Below are positions 9,941-18,472 of a stretch of 64,000 bases of DNA, piece after piece. Under the pieces are notes generated by a model that saw only the letters and a program-made list of their open reading frames with translations, made no database searches and had not been told where the DNA came from. The stretch lies in contig CAVQNQ010000002.1 in the NCBI GenBank assembly GCA_963714205.1, forward strand, positions 62,001 to 126,000, given 5' to 3'. The position numbers and the translations under genes were made by a program. Positions within the stretch are counted from its first letter, which is position 1. The number at the start of each line of letters is the position of its first letter. This stretch comes from CAVQNQ01 sp963714205. Lineage in GTDB: Bacteria > Acidobacteriota > Terriglobia > Bryobacterales > Bryobacteraceae.

Positions 9941-10083
9941 GGTGTGGCATTTCTCAACAGGTTCGCCGCCTTATGGAGCGCAAAAACGAGATAACGACCT
10001 CTTGATCCTATACTGCGTGGAAATATACGTCAAGCTGTGAAAAAGTGCTGTTCAGAAATCCAATTCAGATGTACGCTCCCAAT

Positions 10084-10635
10084 ATGCGGAAGCGTTTCAT
10101 TGGTCTATTTATGGTTTGGCTGGTCGCCTGCGGCTTGGCTTCCTGCAACAGCGCCGCGACGAATGCCGCCTCGCCCGTACCCGAATCTGAGCAGGTGGTC
10201 AGTGCGGCCTTGAAGGAACTCTACCTGGCTGCCAGCGCGGCCGCGCCGCAGTCTCCGGCGCAGCAGAAGGTGATCCTGCGAATGGCTAACAAGGCTTCCA
10301 ACGGGAAAGAGCTGCTGCTGGTGATGCGGGCGGCGGTCGGAGTGTTCCCCGCCAGCACGGGGTGGCAGGAACAAACCGCGGAAAGCCAGGTGCGCTCCAC
10401 CGTGACGGCCAAGATGATGAAGTTCGGCACCCTGGACCAGATGATCGAGTACGCGATGCTGTACTCCGTGGATCCGCTGAGTACCCGGCCCTACGTGGAG
10501 TGTATGCTTCAACGCGCGAGTGAGAATCCCGACTCGCGGGTTTGGTACCGGATCAGGGCGGTCGCTTCCCGCCTGAAGGTGAGCGATCTGGAACTGCAGG
10601 CGCAAGCCAGAGCGGACCAACTGGCCGGCAGATAA
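10084..10635 (+). CDS. Predicted lipoprotein of unknown function
   Basis: A protein of about 183 residues with a short basic N-terminus, a hydrophobic core and a lipobox-like LASC followed by NSAAT, so the likely lipid-modified cysteine is near residue 21. The ATG at 10084 is preferred because it starts exactly at the signal peptide (MRKRFIGLFMVWLV). An upstream GTG at 10045 would add 13 unrelated residues. The mature part is mostly helical, with no motif I recognise. It is transcribed divergently from the multihaem cytochrome gene and followed 43 bases later by a 41-residue membrane peptide. No function is assigned. Confidence 0.7.
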   Translation: MRKRFIGLFMVWLVACGLASCNSAATNAASPVPESEQVVSAALKELYLAASAAAPQSPAQQKVILRMANKASNGKELLLVMRAAVGVFPASTGWQEQTAESQVRSTVTAKMMKFGTLDQMIEYAMLYSVDPLSTRPYVECMLQRASENPDSRVWYRIRAVASRLKVSDLELQAQARADQLAGR

Positions 10636-10678
10636 CTGGCGGAAGGCGGGCCCGCCGCGTTCGCCCGGAGGCAGTGCG

Positions 10679-10804
10679 ATGAGAATCCTGGAGAGTATCG
10701 GTGGATCCAACCAGCGCCTGGCACGTATAGCTATTGTCCTGAGCCTCTCAATCCTCTGTGTAGCCAGTGCTTACTTCGGAGCTTTGTATCTGATTGCGCA
10801 CTAA
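10679..10804 (+). CDS. 41-residue single-span membrane peptide
   Basis: A short frame, ATG to TAA, with a strong ribosome site (GGAGG, 10667-10671) seven bases before the start. The product begins MRILESIGGSNQRLARIAIV. The rest is one hydrophobic helix of about 22 residues ending near LIAH. The polar, basic N-terminus suggests an N-in orientation. It lies between a lipoprotein gene and an HtrA-type protease gene on the same strand. Function is unknown. The ribosome site and membrane-helix composition are the only support. Confidence 0.55.
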   Translation: MRILESIGGSNQRLARIAIVLSLSILCVASAYFGALYLIAH

Positions 10805-10851
10805 AGCCGGACCGGCTATCAGACTGGTCAATCGCGCGCTAGCATAGGGCT

Positions 10852-12264
10852 ATGAAGCTCCTAGCCGCTCTTCTCGCCACATCCTGCTGGGCCGCGGCGC
10901 AACAGGTCGCGGCGCCTGCAAACCCTCAACCGAAACAAGCCGACTCGTTGCACGAGTTGAGCACCCGCCTCGAAGACCTGTCGCGCCAGGTGAGCCGGTC
11001 CCTGGTTCAGGTCTTTTCGACCGGTTACGTCGTGGGCGGCGAGGGAGAGACGGGAACCAGCGCGGCGGTCGTCACCCGCCAACGGGCCACCGGGTCGGGA
11101 GTGCTCCTCAGCACCGATGGCTACATCGTGACCAACAACCACGTGGTGGCAAATGCGCATCGCGTGCGGGTACGGCTGGCCGTGGAAACGCCCGGCCACT
11201 CCTCCATGCAGCCGTCCGGGAGAATGCTGGACGCGCGGATCGTGGGTGTGGATCGCGACGCGGATCTGGCGGTGTTGAAAATCGAGCAGACCGGCCTCCC
11301 TTACCTCAAGCTGGGCGATTCCGATACCCTGCGCCAGGGGGAGATTGTCATGGCCTTTGGAAATCCGCTGGGGCTGGAAAACTCGGTCAGTATGGGCGTG
11401 GTGAGTTCAGTGGGGCGGCAGATCAAGCCGGACGACACCATGATCTATATACAGACCGACGCGCCCATCAACCCGGGCAACAGCGGCGGGCCGCTGGTGA
11501 ACGCGGATGGCGACGTGATGGGGATCAACACGTTCATCCTTTCGCAATCCGGCGGGAGCGAAGGGCTGGGATTTGCGATCCCCAGCAACATCGTGAAGAA
11601 CGTGTACACACAGATCAAAACCGAAGGGCACGTGCACCGTGGCGAGATCGGCATCTTCGCGCAGAGCATCACGCCTCCGCTGGCTACGGGGCTGGCGCTC
11701 TCCCAGGATTGGGGAGTGCTGCTCGCGGACGTGACGCCGGATGGGCCGGGAGACAAGGCCGGGCTGAAGATAGGCGATATCGTTGCCAGTCTGGATGGCA
11801 AGCCGATGACGGATGCGCGCCAGCTCGAAGTCGATCTCTACCGGTACTCCGTAGGGCAGACGGTGACTCTGGTGGTTCTGCGGGGCGGTTCTAAATTCAC
11901 CTATTCCGTGCCCGTTGAGGAGCAGGAGAGCGATCCACAACGGTTTGCGGACATGGTGGACCCCACCAAAAACCTGGTTTCGAAGCTGGGCATTCTGGGC
12001 ATCTCGATCGACCGGAAACTCGCCGGGATGCTCCCGGACCTTCGCAATTCATACGGCGTGGTGGTGGCGGCACGCGGGGGCGATTCGCCTTACACGGGTG
12101 ACAGCCTGGAGCTTGGGGATGTGATTTATTCAGTCAACGGCCAAACCGTTACCAGCGTCGAGGCTCTGCGCTCGGCGATCGACAGCCTCAAAGACACGGA
12201 TCCGCTGGTCCTTCAGGTGGAGCGCGACGGGCGGCTGCTGTACCTCACGACGACCATCGAATAA
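10852..12264 (+). CDS. HtrA/DegP-family serine protease with two PDZ domains
   Basis: A secreted trypsin-like protease (470 residues) for envelope protein quality control. A Sec-type signal peptide occupies about residues 1-17. The catalytic triad is visible: His97 in TNNHVV, Asp138 in DADLAVL and Ser211 in NPGNSGGPL. The first PDZ domain (about 280-365) contains GDKAGLKIGDIV. The second (about 385-470) contains GDSLELGDVIYSVNG. This is the standard order of the family and the length is normal. A 47-base gap separates it from the upstream 41-residue peptide. Confidence 0.94.
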   Translation: MKLLAALLATSCWAAAQQVAAPANPQPKQADSLHELSTRLEDLSRQVSRSLVQVFSTGYVVGGEGETGTSAAVVTRQRATGSGVLLSTDGYIVTNNHVVANAHRVRVRLAVETPGHSSMQPSGRMLDARIVGVDRDADLAVLKIEQTGLPYLKLGDSDTLRQGEIVMAFGNPLGLENSVSMGVVSSVGRQIKPDDTMIYIQTDAPINPGNSGGPLVNADGDVMGINTFILSQSGGSEGLGFAIPSNIVKNVYTQIKTEGHVHRGEIGIFAQSITPPLATGLALSQDWGVLLADVTPDGPGDKAGLKIGDIVASLDGKPMTDARQLEVDLYRYSVGQTVTLVVLRGGSKFTYSVPVEEQESDPQRFADMVDPTKNLVSKLGILGISIDRKLAGMLPDLRNSYGVVVAARGGDSPYTGDSLELGDVIYSVNGQTVTSVEALRSAIDSLKDTDPLVLQVERDGRLLYLTTTIE

Positions 12265-12311
12265 TCGGCTCTTCAGATCCTCTTTCGAACCGCGTCAACG
12301 AGCGGCGGATA

Positions 12312-12343
12312 CTTTATCCAAGTTTCGCTTTATCCAAATTTCG
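12312..12343. repeat. Tandem 16-base direct repeat
   Basis: Two adjacent copies of CTTTATCCAARTTTCG (R is G in the first, A in the second) lie between the protease gene and the alpha-oxoamine synthase gene. They might be a regulator site or a replication-slippage product. Confidence 0.6.
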
Positions 12344-12401
12344 CTTGGAATGCGGAGTGTGCCGGGATACACTATGACAATATCTGTAACTTCGGCAACA
12401 C

Positions 12402-13705
12402 TTGAATGGCATCCAAGCAGTGTCGCCGGGTGAGCGTCGAGCCACCACGTCCTCCGGCGGACTCTTCGGGGAGTTCTTTCGCCTCAGAAAAAAGGTTCGA
12501 CTTTCGACAAGAACAGCCTGATCGACGGCCGCGCACGCCGCCTGTTCGATCTGACGCGCCGCGCCTGCGACGCCGGCGTGTATCCGTACCAACTGCCGCT
12601 GGAAGGCAGGTCCGGGCCGTGGATCGAGGCCGAAGGGCGCCGGATGCTGATGTTGTCGTCCTACGACTATCTCGGCCTGATCGGCGACGAACGCGTGGAT
12701 GCGGCCGCCATCGAGGCAGTGCGGAAGTACGGCACGGGGACGGGCGGCGTGCGCCTGCTGACCGGCACCATCGACCTGCATCATGAGATGGAGCGCGAAC
12801 TGGCGGCGTTCAAGGGCACCAGCGCGGCCATCACCTTCAGCTCGGGCTATCTGGCCAACCTGGCGGCAATTGCCTCGGTACTGTCGCCGATGGACAGCGT
12901 GGTCATGGATGCGCTGGCGCACCGCAGCCTGGCGGACGCGTGCAAACTGGCCGGCGTGACGGTTCGCCGTTACGCACACAACGACTGCGCCTCGCTCCGC
13001 AAGGAGCTGGAATCCGGCCCGCAGTCGGGGCGGACGCTGATTGTGGCAGACGGCGTGTTCTCGATGGAGGGCGACATCTGCATCCTGCCGGAGCTGGTCG
13101 CCATCAAGAAGGAATTCGGGTGCTGTCTGCTGGTGGACGAGGCGCACGCCCTGGGCGTCATCGGACCGGGCGGCCGCGGCACCGATGAGCACTTCGGCGT
13201 TTCCGCCGGCGAGGTGGACATCTGGACCGGCTCGCTGGCCAAGGGGATTCCGTCCAACGGCGGATTCATCGCCGCCTCGCAGGAGCTGTGCATCTACCTG
13301 CAGCACGCCGCCGCCCCGTTCATCTTCTCGGCCGCGCTGTGTCCCGCGGCGGTAGGGCGCTATCCGCGCGTCGCTGGCGATTCTCGGCAGCGAGCCGGAG
13401 CGGGTGGAACGGGTGCACACGCAACGCCCGCTTCCTGCGCGAGGGCTTGCGCGAGCTCGGCTACAACACCGGCAGGTCGGAGACGGCGGTGATTCCGGTG
13501 GTCTTTGGGGATGACGCCACCACCGCGTTCTTTGCCGGCAGGATGCGGGAACTGGGCGTCATGGTCACGCCGGTTATGTTCCCCGCCGTGGCTCAGGGTA
13601 TTGCGCGGTTGCGTTTGTGCGTGACCGCGGCGCACTCCGCCGGGGATCTGGAATTCGCGCTGGAAGTCTTTCGCCGCCTGCGCGACACCGTGGGCCTCGG
13701 GATAG
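12402..13705 (+). pseudogene. Alpha-oxoamine synthase (BioF/KBL/serine palmitoyltransferase-like), reading frame interrupted
   Basis: A PLP-dependent enzyme of the family that condenses an amino acid with an acyl-CoA. Family features are VRLLTGTIDLHHEME, the DEAH loop (LLVDEAHALGVIG) and the PLP lysine region (GSLAKGIPSNGG). The gene is split. N-terminal sequence (LFGEFFRLRKK) reads from a TTG at 12402 and joins the main frame only after a one-base slip at the A6 run 12488-12493. Near 13345-13360 and again near 13420 the frame changes, the last part resuming at RNARFLREGLREL. The end is uncertain (13705 or 13715). No substitution-type stops are present, so recent indels or assembly errors are both possible. 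It lies just upstream of an epimerase-type reductase, a pairing also seen in bacterial sphingolipid/ceramide synthesis, but this is only an inference. Confidence 0.7.
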
Positions 13706-13711
13706 CTCACT

Positions 13712-14708
13712 ATGACCGCGCTGGTCACGGGCGCGAGCGGATTCCTGGGCGGCCGGCTGGTGCAGGTGCTGGCGGCGGATGGCGTGCGGGTGCGCATTCT
13801 GGCGCGTCGCGGTGCCGGCCTTCGCCACCTTGCGGGTCTGCCGGTAGAGGTCGTCGAGGGCAGCCTGGCCGATGCGGAAGCTCTGGCGGCGGCGGTGCGC
13901 GGCATCACCCACATCTACCATTGTGCCGGGTGTTCCACCGACTGGGCTCCCGAAGCCGCCTTCTTCGCCGCCAATGTGGAGGGCGTGCGCAACCTTCTCG
14001 CCGCCGCCGCCGGGAGCCGGCAGCCTGCGGCGCCTCCTGCACGTGAGCACGACCGACGTCTACGGATATCCGTGCGCGCCCTGCGACGAATCGCATCCGA
14101 CCGCGGATGCGGGGCTGCCCTACAACCGCACCAAGCGCCTGGGCGAGGAGTGCGTTTGGGAAGCCCGGCGCAACACCGGCCTTCCGGTCACGGTGGTCCG
14201 CCCGGCCACCATCTTCGGACCGCGCGGGCAGGCTTTCACCGCCGATATCGCCCGGCACATCCGGCAGGGTTCGATGGCGGTGATCGACGGCGGACGCGCC
14301 CCCGGCGGATTCTGCTACGTGGACAACGCGGTGCGCGCGATGATGCAGGCGGCTACGACGCCGCAGGCCGAGGGCCGGGCGTACAACATCGCCGACGGCA
14401 GCGGGAAGACATGGCGCGAGTATGTAGACGCGCTGGCCGATGCGCTGGGGAAGCGCCGCCCGGTGCTCGACCTTCCGTCGGCGGTCGCGCTGCCGCTGGC
14501 GCGGTCGCTCGAAGCCTGCCACCGCACGCTCCGTTTGCCAGGCCGCCCGCTGCTCACCCGTCACGCCGTGTACCTGCTCTCGCGCAATCAGGAGTACCCG
14601 GCGGAGCGGGCGCGGCGCGAGTTGGGTTTTGCGCCGGAGGTCGGGTTCGCGGAAGGGGTCGCACGTGCGGTGGAGTGGCTGCAGCGGGAGCGCTCGGGCG
14701 CGCAGTAG
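13712..14708 (+). pseudogene. NAD-dependent epimerase/3-beta-HSD-like reductase, one-base frameshift
   Basis: An extended short-chain dehydrogenase/reductase. It starts with the nucleotide-binding motif TGASGFLGG (residues 6-14). The catalytic serine region is LHVSTTDVYG, followed by YNRTKRLGEE (YxxxK) and the usual VVRPATIFGPRG. The first 100 residues read in one frame. From LRRLLHVST to the end they read in another, so one extra base lies at about 14010-14030 in a GCC/GGC-rich stretch. The total length (997 bases) also differs from a multiple of three by exactly one. Corrected, the product is about 331 residues. It probably shares a transcript with the upstream alpha-oxoamine synthase. It is convergent with the fucosidase gene, two bases apart. 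Confidence 0.75.
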
Positions 14709-14710
14709 CT

Positions 14711-16324
14711 TCAGGCGAGAGCGATCTTGAGTGCGATCGCGTAATCGCTGAGTTTCTCCGCCGGCATCTGCACTCTCAGGCCATTGGCTTCCTGCGCCCA
14801 CTGCACCTTGCCCTTGAATCCCAGCGAGTTCTACGTTCTCGACCTTGCCGGCCTCCGGCTTACTGGCGGTACCGAGCGAGCGCATCGTCATTTCCTTTTC
14901 CGGCCAGCCCATCGCGAAGGCATACAGCACCTTGCCCTTCGATGTGAACCGCACATCCTGCGCGGTGTACGGCTTGCCCGTGTCGCGCGCGCCATCGGTC
15001 CGAGTCGCCCCCGGCGATGTGTCCGGGATGGGTGGAAGCTGCTTGTAGACGCTGGTATCCCGGATGGCGCCGTCTACGCCGGGGCCTTCCCCGCAGACTT
15101 TCCACGGGCGGGTGCCGTGGATGCCTTCGCCGTTCACCGCCATCCACGCCGTAATCTCGGAAAGGATCGTCATTTCCTCGGGGTCCAGCGTGCCATCGCT
15201 CTTCAGCGGAAAGTTCAGCAGCAAGGTGCCGTTCCGGCTGACGACGTTCATCAGCAGGTCGATGCACTGCTTGGGCGTCTTATAGCGGGCGTCCCGGTCA
15301 TAGTGCCAGTTACCGATGCAGGTATCCGTCTGGAATGGGTTGGGCCAGATGCCCTCCGCGATTCCGCGCTCGAAATCGAGCACGCAGGTGCCCACCTGGC
15401 AGTCCTCCACTCCTTTGCTGCTATAGACCGCCTCCGCCTTGCCGCCGTGCCACTTCGCGCTCTGATTGTAGAGGTGCGCCACCAGGCTCAACCCATAACG
15501 CTCGAAGCGAATGACACCGTCGTGATACATCAGATCCGGCTGCAACTGGTCCACCAGGTCCTGCAGCCGCAGGAAATACTGGCGCTTCCACGACTCCGGC
15601 ACATTGCTCACGTCTCCGGGCTGCGCCGCCGGTTCGTGCTTCTCGTGGTAGAGATCGGCGTACTGCGGGATCGTTGCCGTCGTAGGGCACGCCGGCATAG
15701 GGGCCGGTCTTGTCGCTCCCAAAGCAGGTCGCCATCCATTCGTAGCTGGCGTGCAGGTGCTGGCTTACCCCAAAGCGCAGGCCCTGCTTCACCGCCGCGT
15801 CCTTGAACATCTGCGCGATGTTCTTCTTCGGCCCCGTGGCGACGGCATTCCAGCGCGGCTGATACTTCGAGTTCCACAGGTCGAAGTTATCGTGGTGCAC
15901 ACCCATGCTGACGAAGAACTTCGCTCCCGGCTTTCTTGTAGAGCCCCATCAGGTAGTCCGGGTCGAAGTTCTCGGCCTTCCAGGTCGGGATCACGTCCTT
16001 GTAGCCGAACTTAGAGGGGTGGCCATAAGTCTTGACGTGATAGTTATACTGGCGGTGGCCTTGAATATACATCTGCCGGGCGTACCAGTCGCCCATCTCG
16101 GGGGCCGATTGCGGCCCCCAGTGCGCCCAGATGCCGAACTTGGCATCGCGATACCAGTCGGGGATCTGGTACTCCATCAGCGACCGGCGCGTGGCTTTGA
16201 AAGGTCCCGGCGCTATCTGGATATCCGGCTGCCGCGGTTGTGGGGCGCCGATTGCCCGTTCCAGTGTCGCTAGAGGGAGAGCCCCTCCCAGAATTCCCAC
16301 CGCCGTCCGTCTGGTAATACTCAT
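14711..16324 (-). pseudogene. GH29 alpha-L-fucosidase with at least three single-base frameshifts
   Basis: A secreted alpha-L-fucosidase paralogous to the intact gene at 21974-23539. It starts with a Tat-like signal (MSITRRTAVGILGGALP). It shares with its paralog WYRDAKFGIWAHWGPQSA, HHDNFDLW and NVVSRNGTLLLNFPL. Three extra bases break it: one in a CCC near 15926, one in a GGG at 15667-15669, and one near 14822. Removing one base at each site gives a continuous 537-residue protein ending ALKIALA. The gene length is therefore still a multiple of three. It is the last gene of the fucose operon. Whether it is dead or merely mis-sequenced cannot be decided from one sequence. Confidence 0.85.
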
Positions 16325-16340
16325 CGCGTCCCCTTTTTGG

Positions 16341-17360
16341 TTACTCGAACCAGCGGATCCCGGTCGCCACATCCACCGAATGCGCCCCGTCGAAAAGCGT
16401 GAGCCGCACGGGGCCCGCGGTGCGCCGAAATACGATCTTCTGTCTGCGTCCCGCTTCCTCTTCGGTTTCACCCGCCAAATGGTTCGGCACGCGGGCCTCC
16501 TGGGTCATGAACTCAATGTCTTCCGCCGCCAATACCTTCTCCGGGTGCCCATTGGCTCTAGCCAGCGCGTTGAAAGCCAGGAGCGACTGGCTCAAGGGCA
16601 CGGCCGCTCCGGCGTGCCCGTCCCGGATGCCGCTGTCGATGGCGATCCGGATTCCCTTTGCATTGGCTAGAAAGGGGAGCGACGAACGCTTCGTGTACTC
16701 GGCATCCGTCGCCGCGGTTCCCGGCGGGCCGCCGCAACACTTCTCCATCATCGGGTAATACTGACTGCCGGTCGCCTTCGAAAACTGATACCAGGCAGCC
16801 AGATCGACGATCGGCACCCAAACCGATACGGCCGCCCACACCTTCGGCGCCCGTTCCGCCATCACCAGCGCCATGTGTCCGCCCCCCGAGCTGCCCAGGA
16901 GGTAGATGCGACTTTCGTCCAGGCGCGCCTGCTGTTTCGCGTAGTTGACGCTGTCCAGCACGTCCTCCACCGCGAGATCGGACGCGCACGCCTCGGGGTG
17001 GTCATTCACGCCGCGGAAATCCGGCGAGAGAAACGCCCATCCTCTTCGCCGGCACTCTCCCACGGCTTCCGCCACACCGCCCGTGGTTTTGTAGTCGTTT
17101 GACCAACTATGCAGGAACACGAGCAGTGGGACAGGCGCGCCCCGGTCCACGGCGGCTGCGCCCGGCGGGACATAGAGTAAAGCCGGCTGCTGGGTCCCGT
17201 CCTTCGAACTCTTGAAACGGACCTCCGCCGCGGGTTCCGCCGGCGATTGCTGGGCCATCAGACCCTGGAAGGCCGCCGGGAGAAAAAGCAGTGAAAACAG
17301 CCCCGCAGTCACCCGAGCCACCGCCGCCCGGCGAAACTTACCGCATGGTCTATGTGTCAC
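16341..17360 (-). CDS. Secreted alpha/beta hydrolase, acetyl-xylan esterase/peptidase-like
   Basis: A predicted secreted serine hydrolase (339 residues) in the fucoside cluster, perhaps removing acyl groups from the glycan substrate. A GTG start with a strong AGGAGGA site eight bases upstream leads into a signal peptide ending near GLMAQQ. The nucleophile elbow is GSSGGGH. The oxyanion region is VFLHSWSND. A candidate acid is in SGIRDGHAG, and the candidate catalytic histidine is in FDGAHSVD near the C-terminus. The gene is 16 bases upstream of the broken fucosidase and 65 bases downstream of the LacI regulator. Substrate specificity is not determined by the sequence. Confidence 0.8.
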   Translation of the reverse strand: MTHRPCGKFRRAAVARVTAGLFSLLFLPAAFQGLMAQQSPAEPAAEVRFKSSKDGTQQPALLYVPPGAAAVDRGAPVPLLVFLHSWSNDYKTTGGVAEAVGECRRRGWAFLSPDFRGVNDHPEACASDLAVEDVLDSVNYAKQQARLDESRIYLLGSSGGGHMALVMAERAPKVWAAVSVWVPIVDLAAWYQFSKATGSQYYPMMEKCCGGPPGTAATDAEYTKRSSLPFLANAKGIRIAIDSGIRDGHAGAAVPLSQSLLAFNALARANGHPEKVLAAEDIEFMTQEARVPNHLAGETEEEAGRRQKIVFRRTAGPVRLTLFDGAHSVDVATGIRWFE

Positions 17361-17425
17361 TGGTCATGTCCTCCTCGCGTTACCGACGCGTGATCCACGC
17401 GCTACCCCGCAAGCGGCCATGCGAG

Positions 17426-18445
17426 CTATGCGTGGCGCCGCGTCGACTCCCGCGCCACGAGCCTCGGCGGCAGCAGAATCGTCTTCGGGCGGGGTCTCTC
17501 GCCCTTGGATTGCAGCAGGCCCAGAGCTAACGCGGCGGCCTGCCGCCCGATGCCGGCGCTGTCCTGATCCACACTGCTCAAGGGCACCCGCATCAGCTCC
17601 GCGTGGCGCACGTTGCCGCAGCCGATCACGGCGATATCGTGCGGCACGCGCAAGCCGCTATCCAGAATGGCCTTCAGGGCCCCCACAGCCGTCGGATCGT
17701 TGACGCAGAAAACCCCGTCGGGGCGCGGCTCCAGGGACAACAGCCGGAGCATCGCCTCATGCCCGCTGATGTCTCCGGCAGCGTCACCCGCACCCGAAGT
17801 CTGGATGTAACCGGCGGGAATCTCGAGGCCGTGCCGGACCATCGCTTGCCGGTAGCCCGCCAGGCGCCCCAATGACGTGCTGACCTCCGAGCCCCGTATG
17901 TGCGCGATGCGGCGGCATCCCACCGAGATCAGGTGTTCGGTCGCCAGCCTGCCCACTTCTTCGTCGTCCACACCGACGAAATTCGCCGGCAGGCCGACAA
18001 AGCACCGGTCGACGAGAACGTAGGGCCGCTTGCCTTCCTCGATGCGCCGGAACGATTCCACCGTCAATTGCGTGGAGGCGATTATCAGCGCGTCCACGCT
18101 GCGGGCCAGCAGTTGGTCGATCTCCTGCCGCTCGAGTTGCTGGTCCTCCTCGGAAGAAGAAATCAGCAGGCCGTAGCCCTTCGTGCGCAGCTCACTGGAA
18201 AGGCCCTTGGCCATTTCGGAGAAGAAAGGATACACCAGATCGGGAACCACCAGGCCGATCGAGAGCGTGCGGCCGGTAACCAGGGCTCGCGCCGCCAGGT
18301 TAGGCTGGTAATCCAGCTCTTTCATCCTCTTAAGCACCCGCTGCCGGGTCTCGTAGCTGATGTCCTCGTGATTCCTGAGGACTTTCGAGACGGTCACGAC
18401 GGAAACGCCGAGATCCCGGGCAATGTCCTTCATTCGGACGGCCAT
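17426..18445 (-). CDS. LacI-family transcriptional regulator of the fucoside cluster
   Basis: A 339-residue DNA-binding repressor or activator. The N-terminal helix-turn-helix is MKDIARDLGVSVVTVSKVLR, and the hinge helix region is QPNLAARALVTGRT. A periplasmic-binding-like effector domain follows (SIGLVVPDLVYPFFSEMAKG to the C-terminus). It is embedded in the operon and presumably senses a sugar released by the fucosidases, such as L-fucose. That ligand is an inference from context. A palindrome with central CG lies just in front of its start (18464-18471). Confidence 0.92.
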   Translation of the reverse strand: MAVRMKDIARDLGVSVVTVSKVLRNHEDISYETRQRVLKRMKELDYQPNLAARALVTGRTLSIGLVVPDLVYPFFSEMAKGLSSELRTKGYGLLISSSEEDQQLERQEIDQLLARSVDALIIASTQLTVESFRRIEEGKRPYVLVDRCFVGLPANFVGVDDEEVGRLATEHLISVGCRRIAHIRGSEVSTSLGRLAGYRQAMVRHGLEIPAGYIQTSGAGDAAGDISGHEAMLRLLSLEPRPDGVFCVNDPTAVGALKAILDSGLRVPHDIAVIGCGNVRHAELMRVPLSSVDQDSAGIGRQAAALALGLLQSKGERPRPKTILLPPRLVARESTRRHA

Positions 18446-18463
18446 CTCGATATTATAGGCAGT

Positions 18464-18471
18464 AATCGATT
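18464..18471. promoter_or_regulatory. Candidate LacI-type operator upstream of the regulator gene
   Basis: AATCGATT is a perfect palindrome with a central CG, the usual core of LacI-family operators. It lies about 20 bases before the regulator start, between the regulator and the pyrophosphorylase gene. I did not find a clear second copy elsewhere in the cluster, which lowers confidence. Confidence 0.25.
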
Positions 18472-18472
18472 T

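Noticed and set aside
7766..9994. A 742-codon plus-strand frame opposite the multihaem cytochrome gene
   Set aside because: The product has no recognisable motif and is the complement of a gene with 19 CXXCH motifs and a membrane domain. It is an antisense shadow.
10805..10851. AGCCGG-A-CCGGCT inverted repeat as a terminator before the HtrA gene
   Set aside because: A one-base loop cannot form the full stem and no T-tract follows. It is more likely chance in GC-rich sequence.
13905..14710. Minus-strand frame continuing past the fucosidase end into the epimerase gene
   Set aside because: It arises from a one-base shift near 14822. After correction the fucosidase stops at 14711.
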